Shown: positions 1 through 8,169, counted from the first letter of the stretch. The stretch is DNA of 64,000 nucleotides from Bacteroidales bacterium (GCA_019416425.1 DXXK01000070.1:1-64000), one strand, 5' to 3'. The notes: a model not told the origin generated them from the letters alone. Translations and numbers: made by a program.

Positions 1-135
1 TCAAAATTACATAAAAATCCCCTGCCGACGCAACACCGGCAGGGGTCATTTTTATTTTAGCCATCAGGGGTCAGCGAAATAATGGGCCACGGGGTCAATC
101 AAGACTGGCGCACGGGGTCAGTCCGCTCTGGATTT
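1..135. mobile_element. Right-end-like terminal repeats of an IS21-type element
   Basis: The heptamer GGGGTCA occurs four times, at 42-48, 67-73, 91-97 and 114-120, spaced 25, 24 and 23 nt apart. The last two copies sit in a longer shared context of the form TGGnnCACGGGGTCA. Repeated transposase-binding motifs of about this period are typical of IS21-family ends. No transposase is in the window; istA and istB would have to lie before position 1. The exact end of the element is not determined, but lies near 125-135 where the repeats stop and a truncated reading frame begins. Confidence 0.4.
19..45. terminator. GC-rich hairpin with A/T flanks
   Basis: The 9-bp perfect inverted repeat CCCCTGCCG (19-27) and CGGCAGGGG (37-45) has a 9-nt loop, an A-run before it and a T-rich stretch after it. 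It can end transcription in either direction. It probably follows a gene lying before the window, for example the transposase helper gene of the IS-like element. Confidence 0.5.
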
Positions 136-265
136 TCCACCCAATCCCCGTGCTGTGTTCTTCATCAGGGGCAAGAAGTACCTGTGTGAAAAACTAACTG
201 CGACATTCACGGAACACGGAATGTCGCAGCTTATCAAGGGCGTTTTTTACCCGATAGTGGAGTAG
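122..265 (+). pseudogene. C-terminal gene fragment next to IS end
   Basis: An open frame without a start codon runs from the end of the IS-like repeats to TAG at 263-265. From GAT at 131 it encodes about 44 residues, with the segment FFIRGKKYLCEKLTATFTE followed by a hydrophobic, Tyr-ending tail. The composition looks like real protein rather than a random frame, and resembles the ends of hypothetical proteins of Bacteroidales phages or plasmids as I remember them, but I cannot name the family. The simplest reading is a gene whose 5' part was removed or displaced by IS insertion. Confidence 0.4.
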
Positions 266-272
266 GTAAATT

Positions 273-289
273 TTGTTACCGGGTAACAA
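273..289. repeat. 17-bp palindrome
   Basis: TTGTTACC, a central G, then GGTAACAA: a perfect inverted repeat with 8-bp arms, placed just after the fragment's stop codon and before the 313-336 terminator. It may be an operator, a small hairpin or an insertion scar. Nothing in the sequence decides between these. Confidence 0.35.
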
Positions 290-310
290 TCCATTTCATA
301 GCGGAGTAAC

Positions 311-690
311 AAAAAAGAGGTCAGCCGACCTCTTTTCATATCTTGTTGTCTTACATGGTTCTTTTTTGGTTTTCATTTTCGCTATTATCACTTGTACTTT
401 CTGATTATAAAGGTGGTAACATTTTTCTTAGGATAACAACGCAGAAGCCCACGCTTGTATATGCAATCAATGCGTCCGGCTATATTTCCACCGAAATATT
501 GTGCCGAATGCAAGATAATCACATATCCACGGGCATCTACCGTTGCTCAATCCTTGACATCTAATTGAAAAGTTTGCGAGAAATTTCAGTTCGTCAAGAA
601 TCAGCGCGGATAAACGCTTTCTTATGTTTATTCACTACATCCCGCTCCACATAACCCCAGACCAGGGCTTCTGCGAGGCGGTCTGCGACC
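311..690 (-). ncRNA. Candidate small RNA between a promoter and a terminator
   Basis: On the minus strand a promoter-like site (692-723) is followed after about 355 nt by a hairpin with a run of six T (313-336). The transcript would be about 375 nt. It starts with a potential GGTC-GCA-GACC hairpin. Its minus-strand frames are broken by stops; the longest intact piece is a C-terminal-like stretch ending near 596. A 73-codon plus-strand frame at 343-564 lies antisense to it. I do not recognise an RNA family: it lacks the tmRNA and 6S hallmarks, and rnpB is elsewhere in the window. It could also be a decayed gene or part of a mobile element. Confidence 0.3.
313..336 (-). terminator. Bidirectional intrinsic terminator
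   Basis: AAAAGAGGTC (313-322), loop AGCC, GACCTCTTTT (327-336). The arms are perfect. Read on the minus strand the stem is followed by six T, on the plus strand by four T. It can close the minus-strand candidate RNA. Confidence 0.6.
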
Positions 691-691
691 G

Positions 692-723
692 CAAAGTTAG
701 CAATAAGTCCCGATATTTTGAAA
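692..723 (-). promoter_or_regulatory. Bacteroidota-type promoter, minus strand
   Basis: CAAAGTTA at 692-699 reads TAACTTTG on the minus strand, a perfect TAnnTTTG -7 element. The -33 position 20 nt upstream is GAAA on the plus strand, that is TTTC instead of TTTG. It points away from tkt and towards the gene-poor stretch 311-690. Confidence 0.45.
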
Positions 724-773
724 CGATTATGCTGAAAAAACAAATTTCCGCTATCATTTTCCAAAAATAAAAA

Positions 774-807
774 CATCCCCTGCGAAAGACAGTCTTCGCA
801 GGGGATG
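774..807 (-). terminator. Terminator of tkt
   Basis: CATCCCCTGCGAA (774-786) pairs perfectly with TTCGCAGGGGATG (795-807). On the minus strand the stem is followed by TTTTTATTTTT. It lies 26 nt past the tkt stop codon and ends the leftward operon. Confidence 0.85.
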
Positions 808-832
808 ATTTCATTGGTGTTGATTAAGCCTG

Positions 833-2860
833 TTACTTGGCGAGGAACTCGCGGATCTTGGCGGTGACGGCGGGAACGGTATAGCCGAACTTCTCCTCCA
901 GGACCCTGGCGGGTGCGGAGGCGCCGAAACGCTCCATGCCGACAACGTCGAACTTGCCGTGCAACACGGGCCACAGGGTAATGGGCAGACCGCTGGTCAG
1001 ACCGAACTGAGGAACACCCTCCGGAATGATGCTGTCGCGGTAGGTCTTGTCCTGATCCAGGAACAGGCCGATCGACGGAACGGAAACCACCTGAGCCTTG
1101 ACGCCATCCTTGACTAACTCCTCGGCGGCATGTACCAGCAGGGCAACGTCACTGCCGTTTGCAACCAGTGTCACGTCAGGCTTGCCGTCGACACCCTTCA
1201 CTACATAACCGCCGTGCTCGGCCTTCATGGCATCCTTGCGGCGGTTCTCCGAGGGCAGATCCTCCAGGTTCTGACGCGAGAAGATCAGTACTGAGGGACG
1301 GTCCTTGGTCTCCATTGCAAGCTTGTAGCAGGCGACTGTCTCGGCGGAATCGCAGGGACGGAGAACCAGTACGGAACGCTTGCCGGCGAAGTTGTGGACC
1401 AGCTCCATCAGACGGATTTGAGCCTCCTGCTCGATCGGCTCGTGCGTCGGGCCATCCTCGCCCACGCGGAACGAATCGTGCGTATAGATGAACTTGACAG
1501 GCAGCTTCATCAAGGCAGCCATACGGATGGCAGGCTTCATGTAGTCGCTGAACACGAAGAACGTGGCGCAGGCACCGAACACACCGCCGTGCAGCGCGAT
1601 ACCGTTCATGATGCAGGCCATGGTCAGCTCAGCCACACCGCTCTGCAGGAACGCACCGCTGAAATCACCCTTGACAAAGGCATGGGTCTTCTTCAGGAAG
1701 CCGTCGGTCTTGTCACTGTTGGCCAGGTCGGCGCTCGACACGATCATGTTGCCCACATGCTCGGCCAGGAAGCCGAGAACAGTGGCGGAAGCGGCTCGCG
1801 ACGCCATGTTGGGCTTGAACTCGATGCTGTCCCAATCCAGCTTGGGCAGCTCCAGCGCCTTGTACTCCTCCAGGGTCTTGGCCAGTTCGGGATTGGCCTC
1901 GGCCCATGCGGCGTACTCCTTGCGACGTTCGGCAACGATCTTCTTCAGCTCCTCGGCGCGTTTTGCGTAGAGTTCCTTGACCTCAGGACGGATCACCCAG
2001 GGATTCTCCGGGTCACCGCCGTAATTGCGGACTGTAGCGGCGACATCAGCGCCCGCTGCGGAAATGGGCTGTCCGTGGGTATTGATGGCACCCTCCAGCG
2101 ACTCGCCGTCAGCCTTCACGACACCCTTAGCCATCGTGGTGTGACCGATGATCAGCGTGGGACGCTCCTTCTCCTCCTGAGCCTTGGCCAGGACATCGGC
2201 CATGGCGATGGGATCGCTGCCGTCAACTTCCAGGACGTTCCAGTTCCATGCGCGGTACTTGGCGGCCACATCCTCGTGGTCGACATCCTTGACCAGAGTG
2301 GAGAGCTGAACCTTGTTGGAGTCATAGAACATGATGAGGTTGTGCAGGCCCAAGGTACCGGCCAGACGGCCCGCGCCTTGCGAGATCTCCTCCTGTACGC
2401 CACCGTCGGAAATGAAGGCGTAGGTCTTGTGCTCGACAACCTTTCCGAAACGGGCCTGCAGGAACTGCTCGGCGATGGCGCAGCCGACAGCCATCACATG
2501 GCCCTGGCCAAGCGGGCCAGAGGTGTTCTCCACGCCACGGTTCACGTCGACCTCGGGGTGACCGGGAGTCTCGCTGCCCCACTGGCGGAACTGCTGCAGG
2601 TCCTCCATGGAGTACTTTCCGGTCAGCGCCAGGATGCTGTACAGCATCGGCGACATGTGGCCCGGATCCAGGAAGAAACGATCACGGGCGAACCACGAGG
2701 GATCCTCGGGGTCGTAAACCAGGAACGACGAATAGAGCACATTCACGAAATCGGCGGCTCCGAGCGCACCTCCAGGATGACCGGACTTCGACTTCTCGAC
2801 CATCTCGGCTATCAGCACGCGCAGGTTATTGCCTGCCGAACGCATTACTTTCTCATCCAT
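833..2860 (-). CDS. tkt: Transketolase
   Basis: Thiamine-diphosphate enzyme that moves two-carbon ketol units between sugar phosphates in the non-oxidative pentose phosphate pathway, acting in the cytoplasm. The 675 residues match full-length transketolase. The N-terminal TPP domain shows SGHPGGALG (His28), a second PGHPE motif near residue 97 and SDGGVQEE near 150, the metal-binding loop, with FYDSNKVQLS after it. The pyrimidine domain contains VGEDGPTHEP near 465, and the C-terminal domain is complete. It is the last gene of a leftward run after a sugar transporter (100-nt gap holding a hairpin) and has its own terminator. SDGG in place of the textbook GDG is, from memory, usual in Bacteroidota copies. 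Confidence 0.96.
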   Translation of the reverse strand: MDEKVMRSAGNNLRVLIAEMVEKSKSGHPGGALGAADFVNVLYSSFLVYDPEDPSWFARDRFFLDPGHMSPMLYSILALTGKYSMEDLQQFRQWGSETPGHPEVDVNRGVENTSGPLGQGHVMAVGCAIAEQFLQARFGKVVEHKTYAFISDGGVQEEISQGAGRLAGTLGLHNLIMFYDSNKVQLSTLVKDVDHEDVAAKYRAWNWNVLEVDGSDPIAMADVLAKAQEEKERPTLIIGHTTMAKGVVKADGESLEGAINTHGQPISAAGADVAATVRNYGGDPENPWVIRPEVKELYAKRAEELKKIVAERRKEYAAWAEANPELAKTLEEYKALELPKLDWDSIEFKPNMASRAASATVLGFLAEHVGNMIVSSADLANSDKTDGFLKKTHAFVKGDFSGAFLQSGVAELTMACIMNGIALHGGVFGACATFFVFSDYMKPAIRMAALMKLPVKFIYTHDSFRVGEDGPTHEPIEQEAQIRLMELVHNFAGKRSVLVLRPCDSAETVACYKLAMETKDRPSVLIFSRQNLEDLPSENRRKDAMKAEHGGYVVKGVDGKPDVTLVANGSDVALLVHAAEELVKDGVKAQVVSVPSIGLFLDQDKTYRDSIIPEGVPQFGLTSGLPITLWPVLHGKFDVVGMERFGASAPARVLEEKFGYTVPAVTAKIREFLAK

Positions 2861-2901
2861 ATATCTTCACAATAATAGTTTATTTTCAATACCTTTATAT
2901 G

Positions 2902-2947
2902 GAAAATCCGGTAACATCCCCACGCATGCGGGAACGCCCGGATTTTC
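2902..2947 (-). promoter_or_regulatory. Hairpin between transporter gene and tkt
   Basis: GAAAATCCGG (2902-2911) pairs perfectly with CCGGATTTTC (2938-2947). The loop itself contains a palindromic CGCATGCG core flanked by C- and G-runs. It sits just past the transporter stop codon. No long T-run follows, so it may be a leaky terminator or an RNA-processing structure that lets tkt and the transporter be expressed at different levels. Confidence 0.5.
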
Positions 2948-2960
2948 ATGTCACAATTGA

Positions 2961-4310
2961 TCAGAGGTCGCGCAGGTCGATGGGAGCCTCGTCAACGGGG
3001 ATGTCCTTGTTGACATTCTTCGAACCGACCAGCGAGTAGAACAGGATGTAGGCCAGCATGGCGACAATCAGCCAGTAGCTGTTGACATAACCGATGCCAC
3101 TGCGTGCGATCATATCCTGGATATAGGGCATGACGCCACCGCCTACAACCATCATCATGAACAGGCCGGAAGCCTTGGCGGTGTACTTGCCCAGACCCTC
3201 GGTAGCCAGGTTGAATATACCTCCCCACATCACGGATGTGCAGAGACCGCACAGGAAGATGAACAGACACTTGATGGGCACCTCGCCGGAAGTGATGTTC
3301 AGGGCATTGATCTCAGGCGACTTGAATGTAACGGACTCCGGGATGAAGATGGCCAGCAACATCAGGATTATCGCAACGGAGGAAACGGTCACCATCTGTA
3401 CACGTGTGGAGACCTTTCCGCTGATGATGGAGCTGATAAAACGACCGATCAGCATCATCAGCCAGTACAGAGCGGCCAGCGAACCGGCTACGGCTGCGGC
3501 GCCCTCGAAATTCTCACGGCTGATCCATGCGTTCATCTCGCCGGGGATACCGATCTCGATGCCGACATAGAAGAAGATTGCCAGGATACCCAGACGGCAG
3601 TGACGGAACGACAGCGGGCTGTGCTCGTACTTAACCTTGCTCAGGTTGGCCTGAGGCTCGGGAATCTTTACGAACGAGATAACGATAAACGAAAGCACAA
3701 AGATCACGATACCGGTGATTACCAGCGGAGCGACGGCCGCCATCGTGGTCTGCTTGGTGAGCGTGCCGACCAGCATGCCGACCAACAGAGGAGTCAGCGT
3801 ACCGGACAGGGAGTTCAGCGTACCGCCGGTCTGGATCAGCTGGTTACCCTTGTTGCCGCCGCCTCCCAGCAGGTTCAGCATCGGGTTTACTACCGTGTTC
3901 AGCATACATACGCAGAAACCGCAGACCAACGCACCCAGCAGGTAGATGAATAGGTTAAGGTAAGTGGGGTTCTCGCCGCCGATCACGACAACATCGCCGC
4001 CCACAACACTGGAAAGGAGCTGGATACCCAGACCGATCGCGCCAACAGCCAGGGCAATCAGCGCCGTCTTCTTGTAACCATACTTGATAAGCATGTTGCC
4101 CGCAGGGATACCCATGAACAGGTAGGCTGTGAAGTTCATAAGGTTACCTGCCATTCCGGCCCATTCATACTTGAAACTCCAAATGTTTCCGAAAGGCGCC
4201 GCCATGTTGGTGACGAAGGAGATCATCGCGAACATAAAGAACATCGTGATGATCGCCACAATACGGCCGTTGTTGTTCGTTGCGGCCGCTGCTGCTTTTT
4301 TTGAGTCCAT
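2961..4310 (-). CDS. MFS sugar transporter, FHS (fucose/glucose-galactose) type
   Basis: Inner-membrane proton-coupled sugar importer of the major facilitator superfamily. The 449 residues give about twelve hydrophobic segments. The stretch NTVVNPMLNLLGGGG followed by GNQLIQTGGTLNSLSG, about residues 138-172, resembles the signature of FucP/GluP-type symporters (asparagine-proline motif, then a Gln/Asn-rich helix). The substrate cannot be read from sequence; a hexose or pentose is likely. It lies between yggS (52-nt gap) and tkt, so imported sugar could feed the pentose phosphate pathway, but that link is only contextual. Confidence 0.85.
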   Translation of the reverse strand: MDSKKAAAAATNNNGRIVAIITMFFMFAMISFVTNMAAPFGNIWSFKYEWAGMAGNLMNFTAYLFMGIPAGNMLIKYGYKKTALIALAVGAIGLGIQLLSSVVGGDVVVIGGENPTYLNLFIYLLGALVCGFCVCMLNTVVNPMLNLLGGGGNKGNQLIQTGGTLNSLSGTLTPLLVGMLVGTLTKQTTMAAVAPLVITGIVIFVLSFIVISFVKIPEPQANLSKVKYEHSPLSFRHCRLGILAIFFYVGIEIGIPGEMNAWISRENFEGAAAVAGSLAALYWLMMLIGRFISSIISGKVSTRVQMVTVSSVAIILMLLAIFIPESVTFKSPEINALNITSGEVPIKCLFIFLCGLCTSVMWGGIFNLATEGLGKYTAKASGLFMMMVVGGGVMPYIQDMIARSGIGYVNSYWLIVAMLAYILFYSLVGSKNVNKDIPVDEAPIDLRDL

Positions 4311-4362
4311 GTTATTTGTTATTGTTATTATTACTTTTCAGGTTAACACTCGGGTAATGACT

Positions 4363-5034
4363 TCAGTACTCACGGTTTCCGAAGATGGCGGTGCCGATCC
4401 GGACCATGTTGCTGCCTTCCGATACGGCCAGAGGCCAGTCATCACTCATTCCCATCGACAACGTGTCGAAGCCACGCAGGTCCGGAGCGACCTCCAGGAT
4501 GCGTCGGTACACCTTCGCAATGGCCGCGAAATCAGCCTGTACACGTTTCTTATCATCCGTATTCGACGCCATGCCCATCACCCCGCAGATGTGGGTGCTG
4601 GTGAGACGCTCGAAACGTCGGTCCTTGAAATATTCCAGCAGCTCGTCAGGCAGGAAACCGAACTTTGTCTCCTCCTGAGCCACATGCACCTGCATCAGCA
4701 CACGGGTAACGACCCCGGCACGGCGCGACTCGGCATCGACCATATCCAGCAGCCGCTCCGAATCGATACTCTCGATCAGGGCTGTCCTGCCGATCAGCTG
4801 ACGCACCTTGTTGGTCTGCAGATGGCCGATGAAATGCCATTCCACATCGGCAGGCATCTCCGGCTCCTTGGCGATCAGCTCCTGGACACGGCTTTCGCCG
4901 AACCGGCGCTGGCCGGCGGCATACGCCTCGCGAAGCTTCTCCACCGGGTGGAACTTCGATACGGCCACCAGCCGGACTCCTTCGGGAAGCTCGCCGTTGA
5001 TCCGCTCAAGATTCGATGATATCTGTCCCATCAT
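4363..5034 (-). CDS. yggS: YggS-family PLP homeostasis protein
   Basis: Cytoplasmic pyridoxal-phosphate-binding protein (PLPBP/YggS family) that buffers free PLP; no enzymatic reaction is established for the family. The 223 residues fit the alanine-racemase-like TIM barrel. VAVSKFHP carries the PLP lysine (Lys27), and HFIGHLQTNK, MQVHVAQEETKFGF, GVMGMAS and LSMGMSDDWPLAVSEGSNMVRIGTAIFG are all present. Its start overlaps the DUF4494 stop by 4 nt (ATGA), indicating translational coupling. Confidence 0.93.
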   Translation of the reverse strand: MMGQISSNLERINGELPEGVRLVAVSKFHPVEKLREAYAAGQRRFGESRVQELIAKEPEMPADVEWHFIGHLQTNKVRQLIGRTALIESIDSERLLDMVDAESRRAGVVTRVLMQVHVAQEETKFGFLPDELLEYFKDRRFERLTSTHICGVMGMASNTDDKKRVQADFAAIAKVYRRILEVAPDLRGFDTLSMGMSDDWPLAVSEGSNMVRIGTAIFGNREY

Positions 5035-5474
5035 TCAGCGGCACCGCCCAGATCGGCGGGATAGACATCCATCAGCAGGGTCTCGGTAACAGAACCGATC
5101 TCGTAATCGGCCATGGTGCCTTCCATTCCCGCCTTGAAGTTGGCGACGGCGCTGTCGAAATCCGAAGCCTGCACCAGAATCTGGCTCGTGGCCTTCTTCT
5201 CCACTCCGCTCTTCTCGTCCAGCGTGATGAAGTTCACCTTAACCATGTACCAACGGTCGCCGCCGTCCTTGAAGAAGACTTCCGATATCTTGGTCTTCTT
5301 GACCGACGACAGTGAATACTCTCCGCTGATGAAGGGTTTCATCTCCTCGATGATGCGGGCCTCGGCCTCAGTGAATGTCAGGGCGTCTACCAGGTAAGGC
5401 TCATTCGCTTTCTTGACCTGACCGTTCTCGGTCATCTTGTCGTACCTTACCTTGCATTCAAACCACAATGCCAT
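5031..5474 (-). CDS. DUF4494 domain protein
   Basis: Small cytoplasmic protein of 147 residues from a family found mainly in Bacteroidales and without known function. Hallmarks are the opening WFECKVRYDKMTENGQVKKANEPYL and an FTEAEARI stretch, then an RWYMVKVNFITLDEKSG strand pair. It probably has an alpha/beta fold with no signal peptide. It is the first gene after a strong minus-strand promoter (5546-5577) and is coupled to yggS by a 4-nt overlap, so the pair is likely made together. Confidence 0.85.
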   Translation of the reverse strand: MALWFECKVRYDKMTENGQVKKANEPYLVDALTFTEAEARIIEEMKPFISGEYSLSSVKKTKISEVFFKDGGDRWYMVKVNFITLDEKSGVEKKATSQILVQASDFDSAVANFKAGMEGTMADYEIGSVTETLLMDVYPADLGGAAE

Positions 5475-5545
5475 AATCTATATCAATCTTTCAGGTTATA
5501 CAATTCCTTACATGCGTCGTTCAGGGGCCTCGACACACGGCATTG

Positions 5546-5577
5546 CAAAATTAAGCAATAATTTCAACTTAAACAAA
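5546..5577 (-). promoter_or_regulatory. Promoter of DUF4494-yggS-transporter-tkt
   Basis: CAAAATTA at 5546-5553 reads TAATTTTG on the minus strand, and CAAA at 5574-5577 reads TTTG 20 nt upstream. Both elements match the Bacteroidota consensus exactly. It predicts a leader of about 65 nt. Confidence 0.7.
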
Positions 5578-5584
5578 AGCTAAG

Positions 5585-5616
5585 TTTGTATTAATTGTAA
5601 AAATGTGTTAACTTTG
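5585..5616 (+). promoter_or_regulatory. Promoter of the chromate-transporter/folC operon
   Basis: TTTG at 5585-5588 and TAACTTTG at 5609-5616 with a 20-nt spacer: a perfect match to the housekeeping-type consensus. Its -33 element lies only 7 nt from the -33 element of the opposite promoter. The leader is about 85 nt. Confidence 0.75.
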
Positions 5617-5707
5617 CCAAGAACGCAATGCACCGGGCCCTACCGGGGCGTTGTGAATTAGGTTATGAACCCAACTGTCCAATAGTTTAATTCCATAAAC
5701 AAAGGAA

Positions 5708-6286
5708 ATGAATTCCACATATAAATCCCTGTTTCTGACATTCTTCAAGATCGGGGCCTTCACATTCGGAGGTGGATGGGCCATGATCTCTATAATCGAG
5801 AGGGAGATCGTCGACAAGCACCACTGGATAGAGCGTGACGAATTCCTTGACCTTCTGGCCATCACCCAGTCGCTGCCGGGCATCCTGGCCGTCAACATCG
5901 CCACCGCCATCGGCGACAAGATCAAGGGCGCCCGCGGATCGATAGTGGCCGCGCTCGGCACCATTCTCCCCTCCTTCCTGATCATCCTGGCCTTCGCCAT
6001 CTTCCTGACCCCCGAGACAATCAAGAACAACCGCGTCATCTCCTCCATCTTCATGGGCATCCGCCCTTGCGTGGTGGCGCTGATAGTGGCTCCGGTGCTG
6101 TCGTCGGCCAAGGCCGCCAAACTGAGATGGACCACCGTCTGGATTCCATTAGTGGTGGCCCTGATGATATCGCTGGACTTAGGTGCAGTCTCGTCCCCAA
6201 TCCTCTACATCGTCCTGGGTGGCCTGTTCGGTTTCCTGGTGTGGTGGATACCGCAGAAACATAAGCAGAAATCAAACAAAGCATAG
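5708..6286 (+). CDS. chrA: Chromate-type transporter, first half-subunit
   Basis: Membrane protein of the CHR (chromate ion transporter) family in its short-chain form. The 192 residues contain one CHR domain with about six hydrophobic segments. FKIGAFTFGGGWAMI near the N-terminus is the family signature, followed by ITQSLPGILAVN. Short-chain CHR proteins are encoded as adjacent pairs and probably work as heterodimers; the next gene is the partner, 6 nt downstream. The real substrate in gut Bacteroidales is unknown and chromate is only the family label. Confidence 0.85.
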   Translation: MNSTYKSLFLTFFKIGAFTFGGGWAMISIIEREIVDKHHWIERDEFLDLLAITQSLPGILAVNIATAIGDKIKGARGSIVAALGTILPSFLIILAFAIFLTPETIKNNRVISSIFMGIRPCVVALIVAPVLSSAKAAKLRWTTVWIPLVVALMISLDLGAVSSPILYIVLGGLFGFLVWWIPQKHKQKSNKA

Positions 6287-6292
6287 CAAGCC

Positions 6293-6898
6293 ATGTCAAT
6301 ATACTGGAAATTAATCTGGGCCTACATCAAGATAGGCATCTTCGGGTTCGGCGGCGGCTACGCCATGCTGTCGCTGGTGGAGAAGTCAGTAGTCGACCCG
6401 GGCTGGATCTCGGAACAGATGTTCACCGACATCGTGGCCATCTCGCAGATGACTCCAGGTCCAATCGGCATCAACTCCGCCACGTACATCGGATACCTGG
6501 CACCCGGCACAGTCAATCCCGAGCTGCAGGGATTCGGGTGGGGAATCTTAGGCTCCATTCTGTGTACGCTGGCAGTAACCGTCCCGTCCTACTTCATGGT
6601 GCTGAAGGCGGCTCACTTCGTACGCAAGCATCAGGAATCGGGCACAATCAAGGCTATCTTCTCCGGACTGCGTCCCGTTGTAGTGGGACTGATCGCATCC
6701 GCAGCCATCATGCTGATGAACGCCGCCAACTTCAACCCCAACCACATCGACTGGCAGCTGTGGGCCAACATCGGCATATGCATCGCCGCATTCTGCCTGG
6801 TATGGTTCCCCATACCCTGGCGCGGCAAGAAAATCAAACTGCATCCCATATTCGTCATCATCCTGGCCGGAATAGCCGGATTTATACTTTACTACTAA
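6293..6898 (+). CDS. chrA: Chromate-type transporter, second half-subunit
   Basis: Partner of the preceding short-chain CHR protein, 201 residues. It carries IKIGIFGFGGGYAML and the canonical ISQMTPGPIGINSAT segment, which is closer to the family consensus than in the first copy. Six or so membrane segments are visible, and the C-terminal helix ends at the membrane without a tail. Its stop codon TAA shares its last A with the folC start (TAATG), so folC is translationally coupled to the transporter. Confidence 0.86.
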   Translation: MSIYWKLIWAYIKIGIFGFGGGYAMLSLVEKSVVDPGWISEQMFTDIVAISQMTPGPIGINSATYIGYLAPGTVNPELQGFGWGILGSILCTLAVTVPSYFMVLKAAHFVRKHQESGTIKAIFSGLRPVVVGLIASAAIMLMNAANFNPNHIDWQLWANIGICIAAFCLVWFPIPWRGKKIKLHPIFVIILAGIAGFILYY

Positions 6899-8169
6899 TG
6901 AATTACGAAGAGAAGCTGTCCTGGCTGTTCCGTCAGTTGCCGATGTTCTCGCGCATCGGTGCGGCGGCCTACAAGCCGGGGCTGGATCGTTCCATAGCCT
7001 TGGCCGAGCATTTCAGCAATCCTCAGGACAAATGGAAGTCAATCCATGTAGGGGGCACCAACGGCAAGGGATCCGTGTCGCATCTGATAGCCTCCGCGCT
7101 GCAGAGCAACGGCTACAAGGTAGGGCTCTACACCAGTCCGCATCTGGTTGACTTCCGGGAACGCATGCGTGTCAACGGACAGAAGATTCCCAAGGAAAAG
7201 GTAGAGGAATTCATCGACCTATGGCAAGCCGCGGCCGATTCCTATCCTGACAAGCCGTCATTCTTCGAGCTTACTATGATGATGGCTTTCAAATGGTTTG
7301 CCGACGAGCAGGTTGATTACGCCGTCATCGAGGTGGGCATGGGAGGCCGACTGGATTCCACCAACATCATCCATCCGCTGATGAGCGTGATCACCAACAT
7401 CTCGTGGGACCATGCGCAGTTCTTAGGCGATACGCTCAGCAAGATTGCCTGCGAAAAGGCAGGCATCATGAAGCCTGGCACTCCCGTAGTCATCGGCGAG
7501 GCCGAAGGCGATGTTCAGGAAGTCTTCCGACTCCATGCACAGGAAGTCGGCGCACCATTGATCGAGGCATATAACCAACCCCATGCCGAGACAAACGTCC
7601 GGTTTGAAGAGCTATGTCCGCTGAAGGGCGACTACCAGCACAAGAACCTGAACACATTCCGCGTAGCCCTAGAGACCCTGGAAAGTGTTATCGGCCCACT
7701 GGACCCACACAAGACAGAACAGGCGGTACAGGACGTGATCCGGCAGACCGGGTTGCGGGGCCGTTGGGAAATCCTGTCGGAAACACCGCTGACCATCTGC
7801 GACACAGGGCATAACGAGGCCGGCATCCGCAGCAACATGAATCAGTTGCGGCGACTGATGTCGGGACGGCCCGGGGCAACTCTTCACATGGTGATAGGCT
7901 TCGTAGCCGACAAAGATCTGGACCATATATTGCCGCTCTTCCCCACCGATGCCGTATACTATCTGACACAGGCACAGATTCCCCGGGCCCTGGGTTACCA
8001 GGAATTGAAGGAGAAGACCGATAGGCTGGGCTGGAACGCATCTGCCTTCCCCACGGTCAGTCAGGCAGTGGCGGCCGCGCAGCTGTCTGCCGCGCAGGGC
8101 GACATCATCTATATAGGTGGCTCCACCTTCATTGTCGCCGACCACCTTGCAGGCCTTGCCTCGGCATAA
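6898..8169 (+). CDS. folC: Folylpolyglutamate/dihydrofolate synthase
   Basis: ATP-dependent cytoplasmic ligase that adds glutamate to dihydropteroate and to folates. I chose the ATG at 6898, giving 423 residues, the usual FolC length; the frame stays open further upstream but only inside chrA. VGGTNGKGSVSHL is the P-loop, YTSPHLVDFRERMRVNG the omega-loop region, VIEVGMGGRLDSTN and NISWDHAQFLG the Mur-ligase motifs, and DTGHNEAGI opens the C-terminal domain. It ends in a hairpin terminator that overlaps the end of the convergent rng gene. Confidence 0.95.
   Translation: MNYEEKLSWLFRQLPMFSRIGAAAYKPGLDRSIALAEHFSNPQDKWKSIHVGGTNGKGSVSHLIASALQSNGYKVGLYTSPHLVDFRERMRVNGQKIPKEKVEEFIDLWQAAADSYPDKPSFFELTMMMAFKWFADEQVDYAVIEVGMGGRLDSTNIIHPLMSVITNISWDHAQFLGDTLSKIACEKAGIMKPGTPVVIGEAEGDVQEVFRLHAQEVGAPLIEAYNQPHAETNVRFEELCPLKGDYQHKNLNTFRVALETLESVIGPLDPHKTEQAVQDVIRQTGLRGRWEILSETPLTICDTGHNEAGIRSNMNQLRRLMSGRPGATLHMVIGFVADKDLDHILPLFPTDAVYYLTQAQIPRALGYQELKEKTDRLGWNASAFPTVSQAVAAAQLSAAQGDIIYIGGSTFIVADHLAGLASA

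Noticed and set aside
343..564. Plus-strand 73-codon frame
   Set aside because: It begins in AT-rich sequence just after a terminator, with no promoter on the plus strand. Its C-terminal half resembles short hypothetical entries I vaguely remember from Bacteroidales, but this could be antisense to a repeated RNA element. Not supported as a gene.
594..974. Minus-strand open frame of 126 codons
   Set aside because: It overlaps the end of tkt in another frame and runs through the tkt terminator hairpin. Only its last ~38 codons (about 596-710) look protein-like, and no start precedes them.
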